This document shows, piece after piece, positions 38,421-46,486 of a stretch of DNA of 64,000 nt; positions within the stretch are counted from its first letter, which is position 1; the number at the start of each line of letters is the position of its first letter. The position numbers and the translations under genes were made by a program. The stretch covers positions 4,177,997-4,241,996 of the forward strand of contig NZ_CP063311.1 of NCBI RefSeq assembly GCF_015245355.1, written 5' to 3'. Source of the stretch: Anabaenopsis elenkinii CCIBt3563 (GTDB lineage Bacteria; Cyanobacteriota; Cyanobacteriia; Cyanobacteriales; Nostocaceae). The notes under the pieces were generated by a model. That model saw nothing but the letters and a program-made list of their open reading frames with translations. It ran no database searches and was not told the DNA's origin.

Positions 38421-40538
38421 CTACATAATGTTTGCTTCTGATTTGGGAATAATGCCCTCTGAATTATCGACTGTTACTTGATTTTGTGTTCCCGTTTTAC
38501 CAGCAGCAATGGCGTAGTTAATCACTAACAGCCGGAACCACAATGCAGGATAGCGTGATTCCAGCCAAGATTGACTTTGCAGCAAGAACTGCGGTAACCA
38601 CCTACTCAGTAAAGCACTAACTAAGGAATGAACACTAAAATTAAAATAATTACCCACCCACCGGACTAGATCCCTCAATCCAGCTAGTTCCCAAATCCAT
38701 AACAGTAGGGCTGGATTTTTGCGAGCTGCTTTGAGTGCTAAGTGGTTGAAAGTCCACCAATCACATTTATCTTTGATGAAATTATCTGCTATCTGTGGTG
38801 GTTCATCTGCTAACAGCCCAAAGAAGGTGTTCAGCATGGAGTTAATCCGTTGGGGGGGCAAAAATTTACCCGTGGGAACCATCATTCCCTTAGAAAATAG
38901 CCACGTTATAGCAACATTACTTTGGTAGGCGCGAATTCTGTTTAAATGGCGGAAACTGAGCAAGTCATACTTGAGGGCTGTATCTAACAGTGTGGTTAAA
39001 CGATTTAAGTTGCGAATTAAGGAACCAAAACCCGTGAACACCAGAGGAGACTGGAGGGATGCGGCATCACCAATAGCAACTAATCGATCAAAGGCAATGG
39101 TGCGATCGCTGCTTCCTATACTAAAATGTCCCGGTATATATCCAAATGTCGGCTTTTTCCACTCTAGTTTATCTAGGTCACAGCGGCGATACTCTGGCAA
39201 GATGCTGAAAAAGTCTTCATACATTTCCAGCAAGGAACCAGGGTTAGATTCATTGACTTCATGGTAATGAAATAAATAAATTGTCAATTCGTCGCCCAAT
39301 CCCGGAAATAATTCCCAGATTAACTGCCTTCCCCTAGAAATATCTCCATGGCTGTAAAGCACATCGCCATATTGGGAATCCCAAACCCCTGGGTCAAATC
39401 CCCCGGAAATTACCGCTCCCACCGTCGGGCATACGCTGTCAAAAGCACGACCACCATTTAATTGCCAAGCTATGGGGGAGGCTGTGCCCATGGCATCAAT
39501 TAATAATCGCCCCGTGAGTTGCTGCTGATGTTGATTCCGTAAATCCTTGACTGTAATCACAACTTGTGTTTGGTCAATATCAGCACGTATGAACTCTGTT
39601 TCATCCCAAATTGCACCGCCTGCATCTCGCAACTTTTCTCCGCATATCCGCAGTAATTTATCAGAGTCTAGAGCTATATTCAATACCTTAGGTGTATGTA
39701 AGATAGGCGATCGCAATTTTGGGGGATTATTGCCATCAAAAAATTTATTGAATCCGTCTTTGTATTCCCGCACAATTAAAGTTTCTAACTCAGCCGGCGT
39801 TAGCAAACCCAAATGAATTAAGCTCTCAAGTTCATCACGAGAAATATTCCATTCTCGATTCATCCGCCCAAAAGGTAACCGTTCCACCAGCAATACCTTA
39901 TACCCTAATTTGGCCATGACAGCAGCATGAATTACCCCTAATGCGCCGCCGATGTAGATTAAGTCATAGATAGGGGACGAAGACGATCTTACTCCCTGCA
40001 GCTCTGGCAATCCGCTAAAAACTACCTGTCGGGGTTTTTGAGGATTACGTACTCCTTCCCGCCATCTTTGCTCCCACCAATAGGCACGATTGAGATCATA
40101 TTCGCCATTGGGCATACGCTGAAAATATTTAACTGTCAGGGGGTAAGAGCTGGCTAGTGCCTGAAAAATCGAGGTTTTACCATCAATATGAGGAAGTTCA
40201 GGATATTTATGGGGAAATTTTTCCCGAATTTGATTAGTCAGACTTTGCAAAATTTCTTTTTGTGCGATTGCAACTCCATAGGGCGGCTGATTTTCCCAGC
40301 GAAACACTTTCAGATAAGTAGTTCGCTGTACTGACCAGATAAATACAGAAAGTTCCGCCGGTATTTTTTGCAGATCTTCCCCTGGTGGATTTTTATTGAT
40401 TGTCGGTATTTTCCAGCGGAAACCATCAGGGGTAAGCAATTTTTCCCCACAACCTGGCTCAAAATCACTGTGCAACCAACTTAGTACAAGGCTGCTATCG
40501 GGTGTGGGAATTTCTAAATAAAGTATTTCTGTGATCAT
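38421..40538 (-). CDS. CruA/CruP-family FAD-dependent lycopene cyclase-like protein
   Basis: The 705-residue protein has an N-terminal extension of about 190 residues. A FAD/NAD-binding fold follows: YDLIYIGGALGVIHAAVMAK, VLLVERLPFGRMNREWNISR, LLIDAMGTASPIAWQLNGGR and VAIGDAASLQSPLVFTGFGS. NREWNISR, DAMG and SPLVFTGFGS match CruA and its paralogue CruP, where CruA is a lycopene cyclase of many cyanobacteria and CruP serves carotenoid biology without clear cyclase activity. I cannot decide between the two by eye, so no symbol is given. It starts at an ATG at 40538. A TnpB relic begins 17 bases upstream. Confidence 0.8.
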   Translation of the reverse strand: MITEILYLEIPTPDSSLVLSWLHSDFEPGCGEKLLTPDGFRWKIPTINKNPPGEDLQKIPAELSVFIWSVQRTTYLKVFRWENQPPYGVAIAQKEILQSLTNQIREKFPHKYPELPHIDGKTSIFQALASSYPLTVKYFQRMPNGEYDLNRAYWWEQRWREGVRNPQKPRQVVFSGLPELQGVRSSSSPIYDLIYIGGALGVIHAAVMAKLGYKVLLVERLPFGRMNREWNISRDELESLIHLGLLTPAELETLIVREYKDGFNKFFDGNNPPKLRSPILHTPKVLNIALDSDKLLRICGEKLRDAGGAIWDETEFIRADIDQTQVVITVKDLRNQHQQQLTGRLLIDAMGTASPIAWQLNGGRAFDSVCPTVGAVISGGFDPGVWDSQYGDVLYSHGDISRGRQLIWELFPGLGDELTIYLFHYHEVNESNPGSLLEMYEDFFSILPEYRRCDLDKLEWKKPTFGYIPGHFSIGSSDRTIAFDRLVAIGDAASLQSPLVFTGFGSLIRNLNRLTTLLDTALKYDLLSFRHLNRIRAYQSNVAITWLFSKGMMVPTGKFLPPQRINSMLNTFFGLLADEPPQIADNFIKDKCDWWTFNHLALKAARKNPALLLWIWELAGLRDLVRWVGNYFNFSVHSLVSALLSRWLPQFLLQSQSWLESRYPALWFRLLVINYAIAAGKTGTQNQVTVDNSEGIIPKSEANIM

Positions 40539-40557
40539 TGTTTGTTGACATCTGGTG

Positions 40558-40866
40558 TTGACTTCTTCCCCGGTTGAAACCCAGGGGATTCTAAGCAGAT
40601 TAGCTATTGCAGTAGGACTACATTACACAAGCCAAAAATGTAGTAATTGTGGTCGGATTGTAAAAAAATCCCTATCAACTCGCTCCCATGTTTGTGTTTG
40701 TGGATGCGAATTATATAGAGATACAAATGCAGTAACTAATATTTTAAATCTTGCAAGACTTGCTAGGGATGGGCAGTCCCAAAGTAATGAGCTCTGGAGT
40801 CGCAACCTCCACCAACTCAGCAAGTTACGACGTAGATTACCCCAATCCCAGTACCTTTAGGTTAAC
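40558..40866 (+). pseudogene. IS200/IS605-type TnpB relic (C-terminal zinc finger only)
   Basis: An open frame at 40555-40860 encodes only the C-terminal end of TnpB: CSNCGRIVKKSLSTRSHVC, CGCELYRDTNAVTNIL and a basic tail. It lacks the RuvC Asp and Glu residues upstream. It is joined directly to an element-end-like sequence, TTGACTTCTTCCCC followed by AGGGGATTCTAA (40558-40593), also seen at 45390. It looks like an element from which nearly all of the gene has been deleted. Any surviving expression is unlikely to matter. Confidence 0.8.
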
Positions 40867-40872
40867 GGAGTG

Positions 40873-42498
40873 TCAAAAATCCTTCACCCTAACTTTGACC
40901 TGATGTAACAACAAACCATATTCTAATCCCTCTACCACTGCTTGATAGGATGCTGCCAAAATGTTAGGTGAGACTCCTATAGTAGTCCAACGTTCATAAC
41001 CAGTGCCTGACTCTACCAACACACGTGTTTTAGCTGCAGTACCTGTATGTCCGTTGAGAATCCTCACTTTATAATCGGTCAATTCAAAAGTGGCAATTTG
41101 GGGATAAAAGTTGACCAAAGCTTTGCGTAAAGCCGTATCCAACGCTGCTACTGGTCCGTTACCTTCTGCTGCTTCCAAAATGTTTTCCCCATTCACAGCT
41201 ATTTTGACCGTCGCCAGAGCATTGTTAGTTTCTTTACCTTCGACTAAATCACAATGTACTTGAAAGCCTTTGACCTCAAAGAATTGCTGACGATTACCTA
41301 AGGCCTCGTACATCAACAGCGCAAAACTTGCCTCTGCTGCTTCAAATTGGTATCCTTGACTTTCTAATTCCTTGAGGCGTTGCAGAATTTGTCGAGCCGC
41401 TGGTTGGTCTTTATCTAGTTCAATGCCAAAAGTGCGAGCTTTGGCTAACACATTACTCAACCCAGATTGTTCAGAAATTACTATGCGGCGACGGTTACCA
41501 ACTTGTTCTGGTCGAATGTGTTCGTAAGTCACAGGATTACGTTCTACAGCTGACACGTGGATACCACCTTTGTGTGCAAAAGCTGAACTACCCACAAAGG
41601 GCGCGTGGTCATCGGGGGCAAGGTTTACCACTTCACTCACAAAACGACTGACTTCTGTAAGTTGATTTAGCTGGTGTTGTGGGATACAACTATAACCCAG
41701 CTTGAGTTGTAGATTGGGAATTAACTCACACAGGTTAGCATTACCACAACGTTCACCGTAGCCGTTAATTGTTCCCTGTACCATTCTTGCCCCTGCCATG
41801 ACAGCGGCTAAGGCATTAGCTACTGCTGTACCGGAATCATTATGAGTGTGGATGCCAAGGGGGATTGGTTGTTGACTAGTGAGTAATGAAAAATGACTAA
41901 TAACTGATGTGACGATTTGGCTAATTTCCTGGGGTAAAGTGCCGCCATTGGTATCACACAGAACTAGCCATTGGGCGCCAGATGCGATCGCAGTTTCTAA
42001 TGTCTGTAAAGCATAATCTGGATTGTGCTTGTAGCCATCAAACCAGTGTTCTGCATCATAAATCACCTGTCGCCCTTGATAACAAAGGTACTCAATAGTA
42101 TCACGAATCATGGCGAGGTTTTCTGCTAAAGTCGTCTTGAGACCCGCTGTAACGTGTAAATCCCAAGATTTACCAAAAACTGTCACCCAACGAGTCCCCG
42201 CATTGAGAATTGGTTCGAGCAGGCTTTCAGTCTTAGCAGTGCTATGAGGGCGGCGTGTGGAACAAAAAGCCACAACTTCTGCTGTTTGCAGCGGATATTC
42301 CCGCAGTTGCCAGAAGAATTCAACATCCTTGGGATTGGCACCGGGCCAACCGCCTTCGATGAAGGGAACTCCCATCTGGTCGAGTCTACGGGCAATACGT
42401 ATCTTATCTTCTATGGAAAGTGATAGACCTTCGCGCTGAGTGCCATCTCGTAGCGTGGTGTCATATAGCCAAAGTTGAGGTGAGGGGTCTGTGGTCAT
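40873..42498 (-). CDS. cimA: Citramalate synthase
   Basis: The product is about 541 residues from the ATG at 42498 (MTTDPSPQLWLYDTTLRDGT). It condenses pyruvate with acetyl-CoA, opening the threonine-independent route to isoleucine. Marks are TTLRDGTQREGLSLSIEDK, PFIEGGWPGANPKD, VLCDTNGGTLPQEIS, GIHTHNDSGTAVANALAAV, GTINGYGERCGNANL, AFAHKGGIHVSAVERNP and a C-terminal regulatory LeuA-type domain. The HTHND and TTLRDG residues bind metal and substrate. A stretch SVISHFSLLTSQQPIPL just before GIHTHND is encoded by a dispersed spacer-type repeat (see findings). The frame is open to 42549. Confidence 0.93.
   Translation of the reverse strand: MTTDPSPQLWLYDTTLRDGTQREGLSLSIEDKIRIARRLDQMGVPFIEGGWPGANPKDVEFFWQLREYPLQTAEVVAFCSTRRPHSTAKTESLLEPILNAGTRWVTVFGKSWDLHVTAGLKTTLAENLAMIRDTIEYLCYQGRQVIYDAEHWFDGYKHNPDYALQTLETAIASGAQWLVLCDTNGGTLPQEISQIVTSVISHFSLLTSQQPIPLGIHTHNDSGTAVANALAAVMAGARMVQGTINGYGERCGNANLCELIPNLQLKLGYSCIPQHQLNQLTEVSRFVSEVVNLAPDDHAPFVGSSAFAHKGGIHVSAVERNPVTYEHIRPEQVGNRRRIVISEQSGLSNVLAKARTFGIELDKDQPAARQILQRLKELESQGYQFEAAEASFALLMYEALGNRQQFFEVKGFQVHCDLVEGKETNNALATVKIAVNGENILEAAEGNGPVAALDTALRKALVNFYPQIATFELTDYKVRILNGHTGTAAKTRVLVESGTGYERWTTIGVSPNILAASYQAVVEGLEYGLLLHQVKVRVKDF
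41874..41909. repeat. Dispersed heptamer-type repeat inside cimA
   Basis: The plus strand reads GACTAGTGAGTAATGAAAAA then TGACTAATAACTGATG, a degenerate form of the (TAATGAC)n spacer repeat also found at about 43411-43429 before and across the thiO-thiG start. Here it lies within coding sequence. Confidence 0.65.
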
Positions 42499-42572
42499 AA
42501 AACTGCGACTTGAGAGACAACGAGTAAGGTATGTGTCAACATACAACAAAAAGCAAATTTGGGAATTAAAGT

Positions 42573-42809
42573 ATGCCCAAGGTTAAGCTTCAAGGTAGGA
42601 CAATTGAATTTTACGGGATAGCTACATTAGCTCGAATTTTGCTCCTCAAGGCTATTGACCTCTACAATGCCAGTGCTAAGGTAATCACTGGTGGGAGAGT
42701 TCCCATCCGTGGTACTGTGTGCAGTCAACGTAGAAGGTCAGGAGGCGGCTTGATGTTTTTGGCTTCCACCCAGGACACAACCTACCTCCCCATTGTCGGT
42801 GCAACTTAA
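42573..42809 (+). CDS. Small hypothetical protein
   Basis: The 78-residue frame reads MPKVKLQGRTIEFYGIATLA at the start and ends TTYLPIVGAT. It has a hydrophobic middle (IATLARILLLKAI) and a basic patch (CSQRRRSGGG). It lies 74 bases from the divergent cimA start. No family is recognised and no good ribosome site is visible, so it may be spurious. Confidence 0.35.
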   Translation: MPKVKLQGRTIEFYGIATLARILLLKAIDLYNASAKVITGGRVPIRGTVCSQRRRSGGGLMFLASTQDTTYLPIVGAT

Positions 42810-42937
42810 CTGCGCTTTGAAAGGTCACTATGAGCTAATGGAGGATGTAAAATTCATAAAACTCGTGCTTATTCCATTGGGTCTTCAAATCCTATGGACA
42901 CCAGAAGGTTAGGTAAAAAAAGGAGATAAAGATTAAG

Positions 42938-43324
42938 ATGGGTAGATGGACTCCACTAATTCTTATGGGCGGAGGTTTAGCAATTTTGGTTGGTACATTT
43001 TTGGGTATCAACTTTCCCATAGGTGGACAAGAAACCGCCACTAATGATGTTCCTGATGGCAGAACATCCAGAGTACTCCCTGCTAATATTAATGTTAATA
43101 GCTCTTCTCCTAGCAGGAGCACAAGTGACGACAGACCCACTCCTAGCAGGGGTGACGTTGCTCAGGATAGCTTTTCTCCCCCTCCCAGGGGTAGCGTTTC
43201 CAGAAATAATGATTCATCTTCAACTTCTGATACTGTATCAAGTACCAGAAGTGCAGGAATCCAGTCAAGTACTCCCGCCTCCCGCACTACCACAAGTCAG
43301 CGACCTATTCGAGCTTTGTGGTAA
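42938..43324 (+). CDS. Small membrane-anchored Ser-rich protein, unknown function
   Basis: The 128-residue product has a single N-terminal hydrophobic segment (about residues 6-28, LILMGGGLAILVGTFLGINF) and then a disordered tail rich in Ser, Thr, Arg and Pro. AAGGAG lies about 13 bases before the ATG at 42938. The tail has low-complexity Ser/Arg/Pro runs (SSSPSRS, TPSRG, SPPPRG). The protein is probably anchored in a membrane with its tail outside. It lies 94 bases before the ThiO-ThiG gene. Confidence 0.65.
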   Translation: MGRWTPLILMGGGLAILVGTFLGINFPIGGQETATNDVPDGRTSRVLPANINVNSSSPSRSTSDDRPTPSRGDVAQDSFSPPPRGSVSRNNDSSSTSDTVSSTRSAGIQSSTPASRTTTSQRPIRALW

Positions 43325-43418
43325 ATCTAGAGAGTGTTTCGCCGTGATGAGAGTATGATGGTTTAGTTATGAGTTATTAGTTATGTACTAATTGTAAATA
43401 GCTAATGATAAATGACTA

Positions 43419-45386
43419 ATGACTAGTGACGTTTTAATTATTGGTGGCGGTGCCATTGGCTTAAGCCTGTCCGTGGAACTAAAATTGCGCGGAGCCTCAG
43501 TTACCTTGCTTTGCCGTGATTTTCAGGCTGCATCTACCCAGGCTGCAGCCGGGATGTTAGCACCAGATGCAGAAAATATCGCCAATGAAGCAATGCGTTT
43601 GTTGTGTCGGCGATCGCGTGCCTTATATCCAGAATGGACGGATAAACTCGAACAATTAACTGGTTTAAATACTGGTTATTGGCCTTGTGGGATATTAGCA
43701 CCAGTTTATGATGCCTTGGGAATAACCACCCATCAGTCTCCATACTGGCTAGATCAAGCAGCAATTCACCAATATCAGTCAGGACTGACACCAGAAGTAG
43801 TTGGTGGTTGGTGGTATCCTGAGGATGGACAAGTTGATAATCGTGCTTTGGCACATATACTGTGGACAGCAGCCCAGTCCCTTGGTGTTCAACTCAAAGA
43901 CCAAGTGAAAGTCGAAGCATTTTTACAACAGCAGGGTGAAGTTATTGGGGTACGAACCAATATGGGGATAATTCGTGCAGCCCATTATGTGTTAGCTACA
44001 GGTGCATGGTCTTCTGAATTATTACCATTACCTGTGCGTCCTCGCAAAGGGCAAATGCTGAGGGTGGGAGTACCGGAATTTATCCCAGAATTGCCACTAA
44101 CACGGGTTTTGTTCGGAGATAAGATTTACATTGTACCGAGGCGAAACCGTTCTATCATCATTGGGGCAACCAGTGAAGATGTCGGCTTTACGCCCCACAA
44201 TACCCCCGCAGGTATTCAAACCTTACTCCAACAAGCCATTAGACTGTATCCCCAATTACAAGATTATCCCATCCAGGAATACTGGTGGGGATTTCGTCCC
44301 GCTACACCTGATGAGTTACCTATTTTAGGGGGTAGCCACTGTCAAAATTTAACTTTGGCTACAGGTCATTATCGTAATGGCATACTACTTGCACCCATCA
44401 CCGCCGCATTAATTGCTGATTTGATATGTCACCAAAAATCTGATCCGATATTGTCTAATTTCCACTATTCGCGCTTTCATAGCCAGTCATCTACCTTTAC
44501 TCCCATGTTTACCCACCCAGCTAACTTCTCTCAGGTCAGTCATTCTCCGAGTTCACCACCAGCTATTGAACATCAGACCAATGGCCGCTCTACAGATTCA
44601 CCATTGGTCATCGCCGGTAAAACTTTTCAATCCCGCTTGATGACGGGAACGGGTAAGTATGGCAGCATTCCAGAAATGCAGCAGAGTATTCTAGCTAGTG
44701 GTTGTCAAATTGTCACAGTGGCAGTCAGACGGGTGCAAACTCAAGCCCCTGGACATGAAGGTTTAGCCGCAGCTCTGGATTGGACAAAAATCTGGATGTT
44801 GCCTAATACTGCAGGTTGTGAAACCGCAGAGGAAGCTATTCGCGTGGCTCGTTTAGGACGGGAAATGGCGAAACTCTTGGGACAGGAAGATAACAATTTT
44901 GTGAAATTAGAAGTCATTCCTGACCCTAAATATTTACTTCCCGATCCTATTGGCACCCTACAAGCGGCTGAACAGCTAGTTAAAGAAGGTTTTGCTGTAC
45001 TACCCTACATCAATGCTGACCCCATGTTAGCCCAGCGTCTCGAAGATGTGGGTTGTGCTACAGTTATGCCTTTAGCGTCTCCCATCGGTTCGGGACAAGG
45101 GCTGAAAACAACGGCTAATATTCAAATTATCATTGAAAATGCCCGGATACCAGTAGTGGTAGATGCGGGCATTGGTTCACCATCAGAAGCAGCCCAGGCC
45201 ATGGAATTAGGTGCAGATGCTTTATTAATTAATAGTGCGATCGCTCTTTCCCAAAATCCCCCAGCCATGGCTCAAGCGATGAATTTAGCAACAGTAGCGG
45301 GGCGTTTAGCATATCTGGCGGGCAGAATGCCCCTGAAAACCTACGCTAGTGCTAGTTCACCTCTCACAGGAACAATTACTAATTAG
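43419..45386 (+). CDS. thiO-thiG: Fused glycine oxidase ThiO - thiazole synthase ThiG
   Basis: The 655-residue protein joins two thiamine-pathway enzymes. Residues 1-345 are ThiO, a FAD enzyme that oxidises glycine to iminoglycine ([30 protein letters not shown] and [18 protein letters not shown]). After a linker rich in Ser and Pro, residues about 395-655 are ThiG, which builds the thiazole ring ([35 protein letters not shown] with the Schiff-base Lys, [19 protein letters not shown] and [20 protein letters not shown]). Fusion lets ThiO hand its unstable imine to ThiG. Such fusions are known in cyanobacteria. No TPP riboswitch precedes it, and thiS is not visible nearby. The start codon lies inside a TAATGACTAATGAC repeat. 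Confidence 0.93.
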   Translation: MTSDVLIIGGGAIGLSLSVELKLRGASVTLLCRDFQAASTQAAAGMLAPDAENIANEAMRLLCRRSRALYPEWTDKLEQLTGLNTGYWPCGILAPVYDALGITTHQSPYWLDQAAIHQYQSGLTPEVVGGWWYPEDGQVDNRALAHILWTAAQSLGVQLKDQVKVEAFLQQQGEVIGVRTNMGIIRAAHYVLATGAWSSELLPLPVRPRKGQMLRVGVPEFIPELPLTRVLFGDKIYIVPRRNRSIIIGATSEDVGFTPHNTPAGIQTLLQQAIRLYPQLQDYPIQEYWWGFRPATPDELPILGGSHCQNLTLATGHYRNGILLAPITAALIADLICHQKSDPILSNFHYSRFHSQSSTFTPMFTHPANFSQVSHSPSSPPAIEHQTNGRSTDSPLVIAGKTFQSRLMTGTGKYGSIPEMQQSILASGCQIVTVAVRRVQTQAPGHEGLAAALDWTKIWMLPNTAGCETAEEAIRVARLGREMAKLLGQEDNNFVKLEVIPDPKYLLPDPIGTLQAAEQLVKEGFAVLPYINADPMLAQRLEDVGCATVMPLASPIGSGQGLKTTANIQIIIENARIPVVVDAGIGSPSEAAQAMELGADALLINSAIALSQNPPAMAQAMNLATVAGRLAYLAGRMPLKTYASASSPLTGTITN

Positions 45387-45389
45387 GGA

Positions 45390-45735
45390 TTGACTTCTCC
45401 CCTGGATAGAATCACAGGGGATTCTAAACTGATGTTGCTACGCGGTCTGAAGACACGCTACGCAAAGTTTACGATATTATTTATTTAAAAATTTTAATAA
45501 ATAATATCGTTGTGGCACAGTCAAAATGCCCTACCCACCTCGGCTAAAAATAAATCTAGCTGTGTGGCTACTTAAGGAAAACATCTTTTGGGTTTTTCAC
45601 CATATTTGTGGATGCTTTTTTATCCTAACTAATCAGAAATGCCTTGTAAATAAGTTTTTTGTAGTCAGGATACGACAGGGTAAATCCTGTTGAGTCGCTT
45701 TTCATCCCCTCGCTAAAGCGCAGGGGTTCTCACGC
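45390..45735. mobile_element. Non-coding IS200/IS605-type element relic (MITE-like)
   Basis: The left end TTGACTTCTCCCC...AGGGGATTCTAA (45390-45427) matches the end next to the TnpB relic at 40558. The right part has TTTTCATCCCCTCGCTAAAG then CGCAGGGGTTCTCAC (about 45699-45732), folding as CCCCT-CGCT-AA-AGCG-C-AGGGG, a shape typical of IS200/IS605 right ends. Between them is a 15-bp perfect stem, ACGATATTATTTATT (45471-45485) with AATAAATAATATCGT (45496-45510). No transposase frame is present. Confidence 0.6.
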
Positions 45736-45755
45736 TCCCACTATATTTTGATAGG

Positions 45756-45817
45756 GGGTTCAAGATGATCTTGAACCCGTGACACAATCCCACACTGATG
45801 CGGGGGTACAGTGTGGG
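45756..45817. repeat. Two strong adjacent hairpins
   Basis: GGGTTCAAGAT (45756-45766) and ATCTTGAACCC (45768-45778) form an 11-bp perfect inverted repeat around one base. CCCACACTG (45789-45797) and CAGTGTGGG (45809-45817) form a 9-bp perfect stem followed by CTTTTC. They lie between the IS relic and psb34 and may be a terminator, an RNA, or part of the element end. Confidence 0.65.
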
Positions 45818-45968
45818 CTTTTCAGGGATTCCCTACTACTGATGCCCCAGAGTAAAGTTAAATAATATAAAAAAAACTCGTGTAACGATTTGTATATTAA
45901 TAGGAGAGCGGAATATAGGGTTTATGTAACATAAAACGAATAAAAGATCATGATTCAGGAATTAATTT

Positions 45969-46148
45969 ATGCCCTATACCAACGAAGAAGGTGGACGGTT
46001 AAATAATTTTGCTAATGAACCAAAAGTTTACCAAGCAGAACCTCCCACACAAGACCAAAAGCGTACCTATATTATTTTAGGAATTGCCGCCGCCGTTTTG
46101 GTCGCTGGTTTAATTTTCGTTTCCTTCTCTGTTTCTCATGTCAGTTAA
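45969..46148 (+). CDS. psb34: Photosystem II assembly protein Psb34 (ssl1498 family)
   Basis: The 59-residue protein reads MPYTNEEGGRLNNFANEPKV at the start, then a single membrane helix (about residues 34-52, YIILGIAAAVLVAGLIF). The GRLNN-FANEP pattern, the size and the one helix match the HLIP-like Psb34/ssl1498 family, which binds CP47 during PSII assembly. AGGA lies 10 bases before the ATG. It stands alone between the IS relic and an AT-rich spacer. Confidence 0.85.
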   Translation: MPYTNEEGGRLNNFANEPKVYQAEPPTQDQKRTYIILGIAAAVLVAGLIFVSFSVSHVS

Positions 46149-46486
46149 CTAAAAAATTTTTTTAATTTCATTATAAAATCTTTAATTTTATCATCCTTGG
46201 CTAGCTCAGTCCATTATTGATGTGAGTTGGTCATTTTTCATTCCATAGTTAGCTGTTGGTGGAAAAATTCCCCTATTCTAAGTAACACAAAATCAGGGTA
46301 GCGTCAATTTTTGTTATTATTATATAATAATATAAATGTAAAATTAACATAAATACTAAAATATTGACAAAGAGTCAAATTTTTGATAAATCCTGAGCAG
46401 ATTCAAAGTCATAATTGAATTTTATCTATCTGCTGCAATATATCCTGTGGAATCTATGTTGACGATATTTTGGCTCTTCAGCCGCC
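46149..46486. other. AT-rich intergenic region
   Basis: These 338 very AT-rich bases contain an 18-bp AT-only palindrome (TATTATTATATAATAATA, 46315-46332). I see no gene or RNA. The TPR gene promoter should lie here. Confidence 0.45.
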
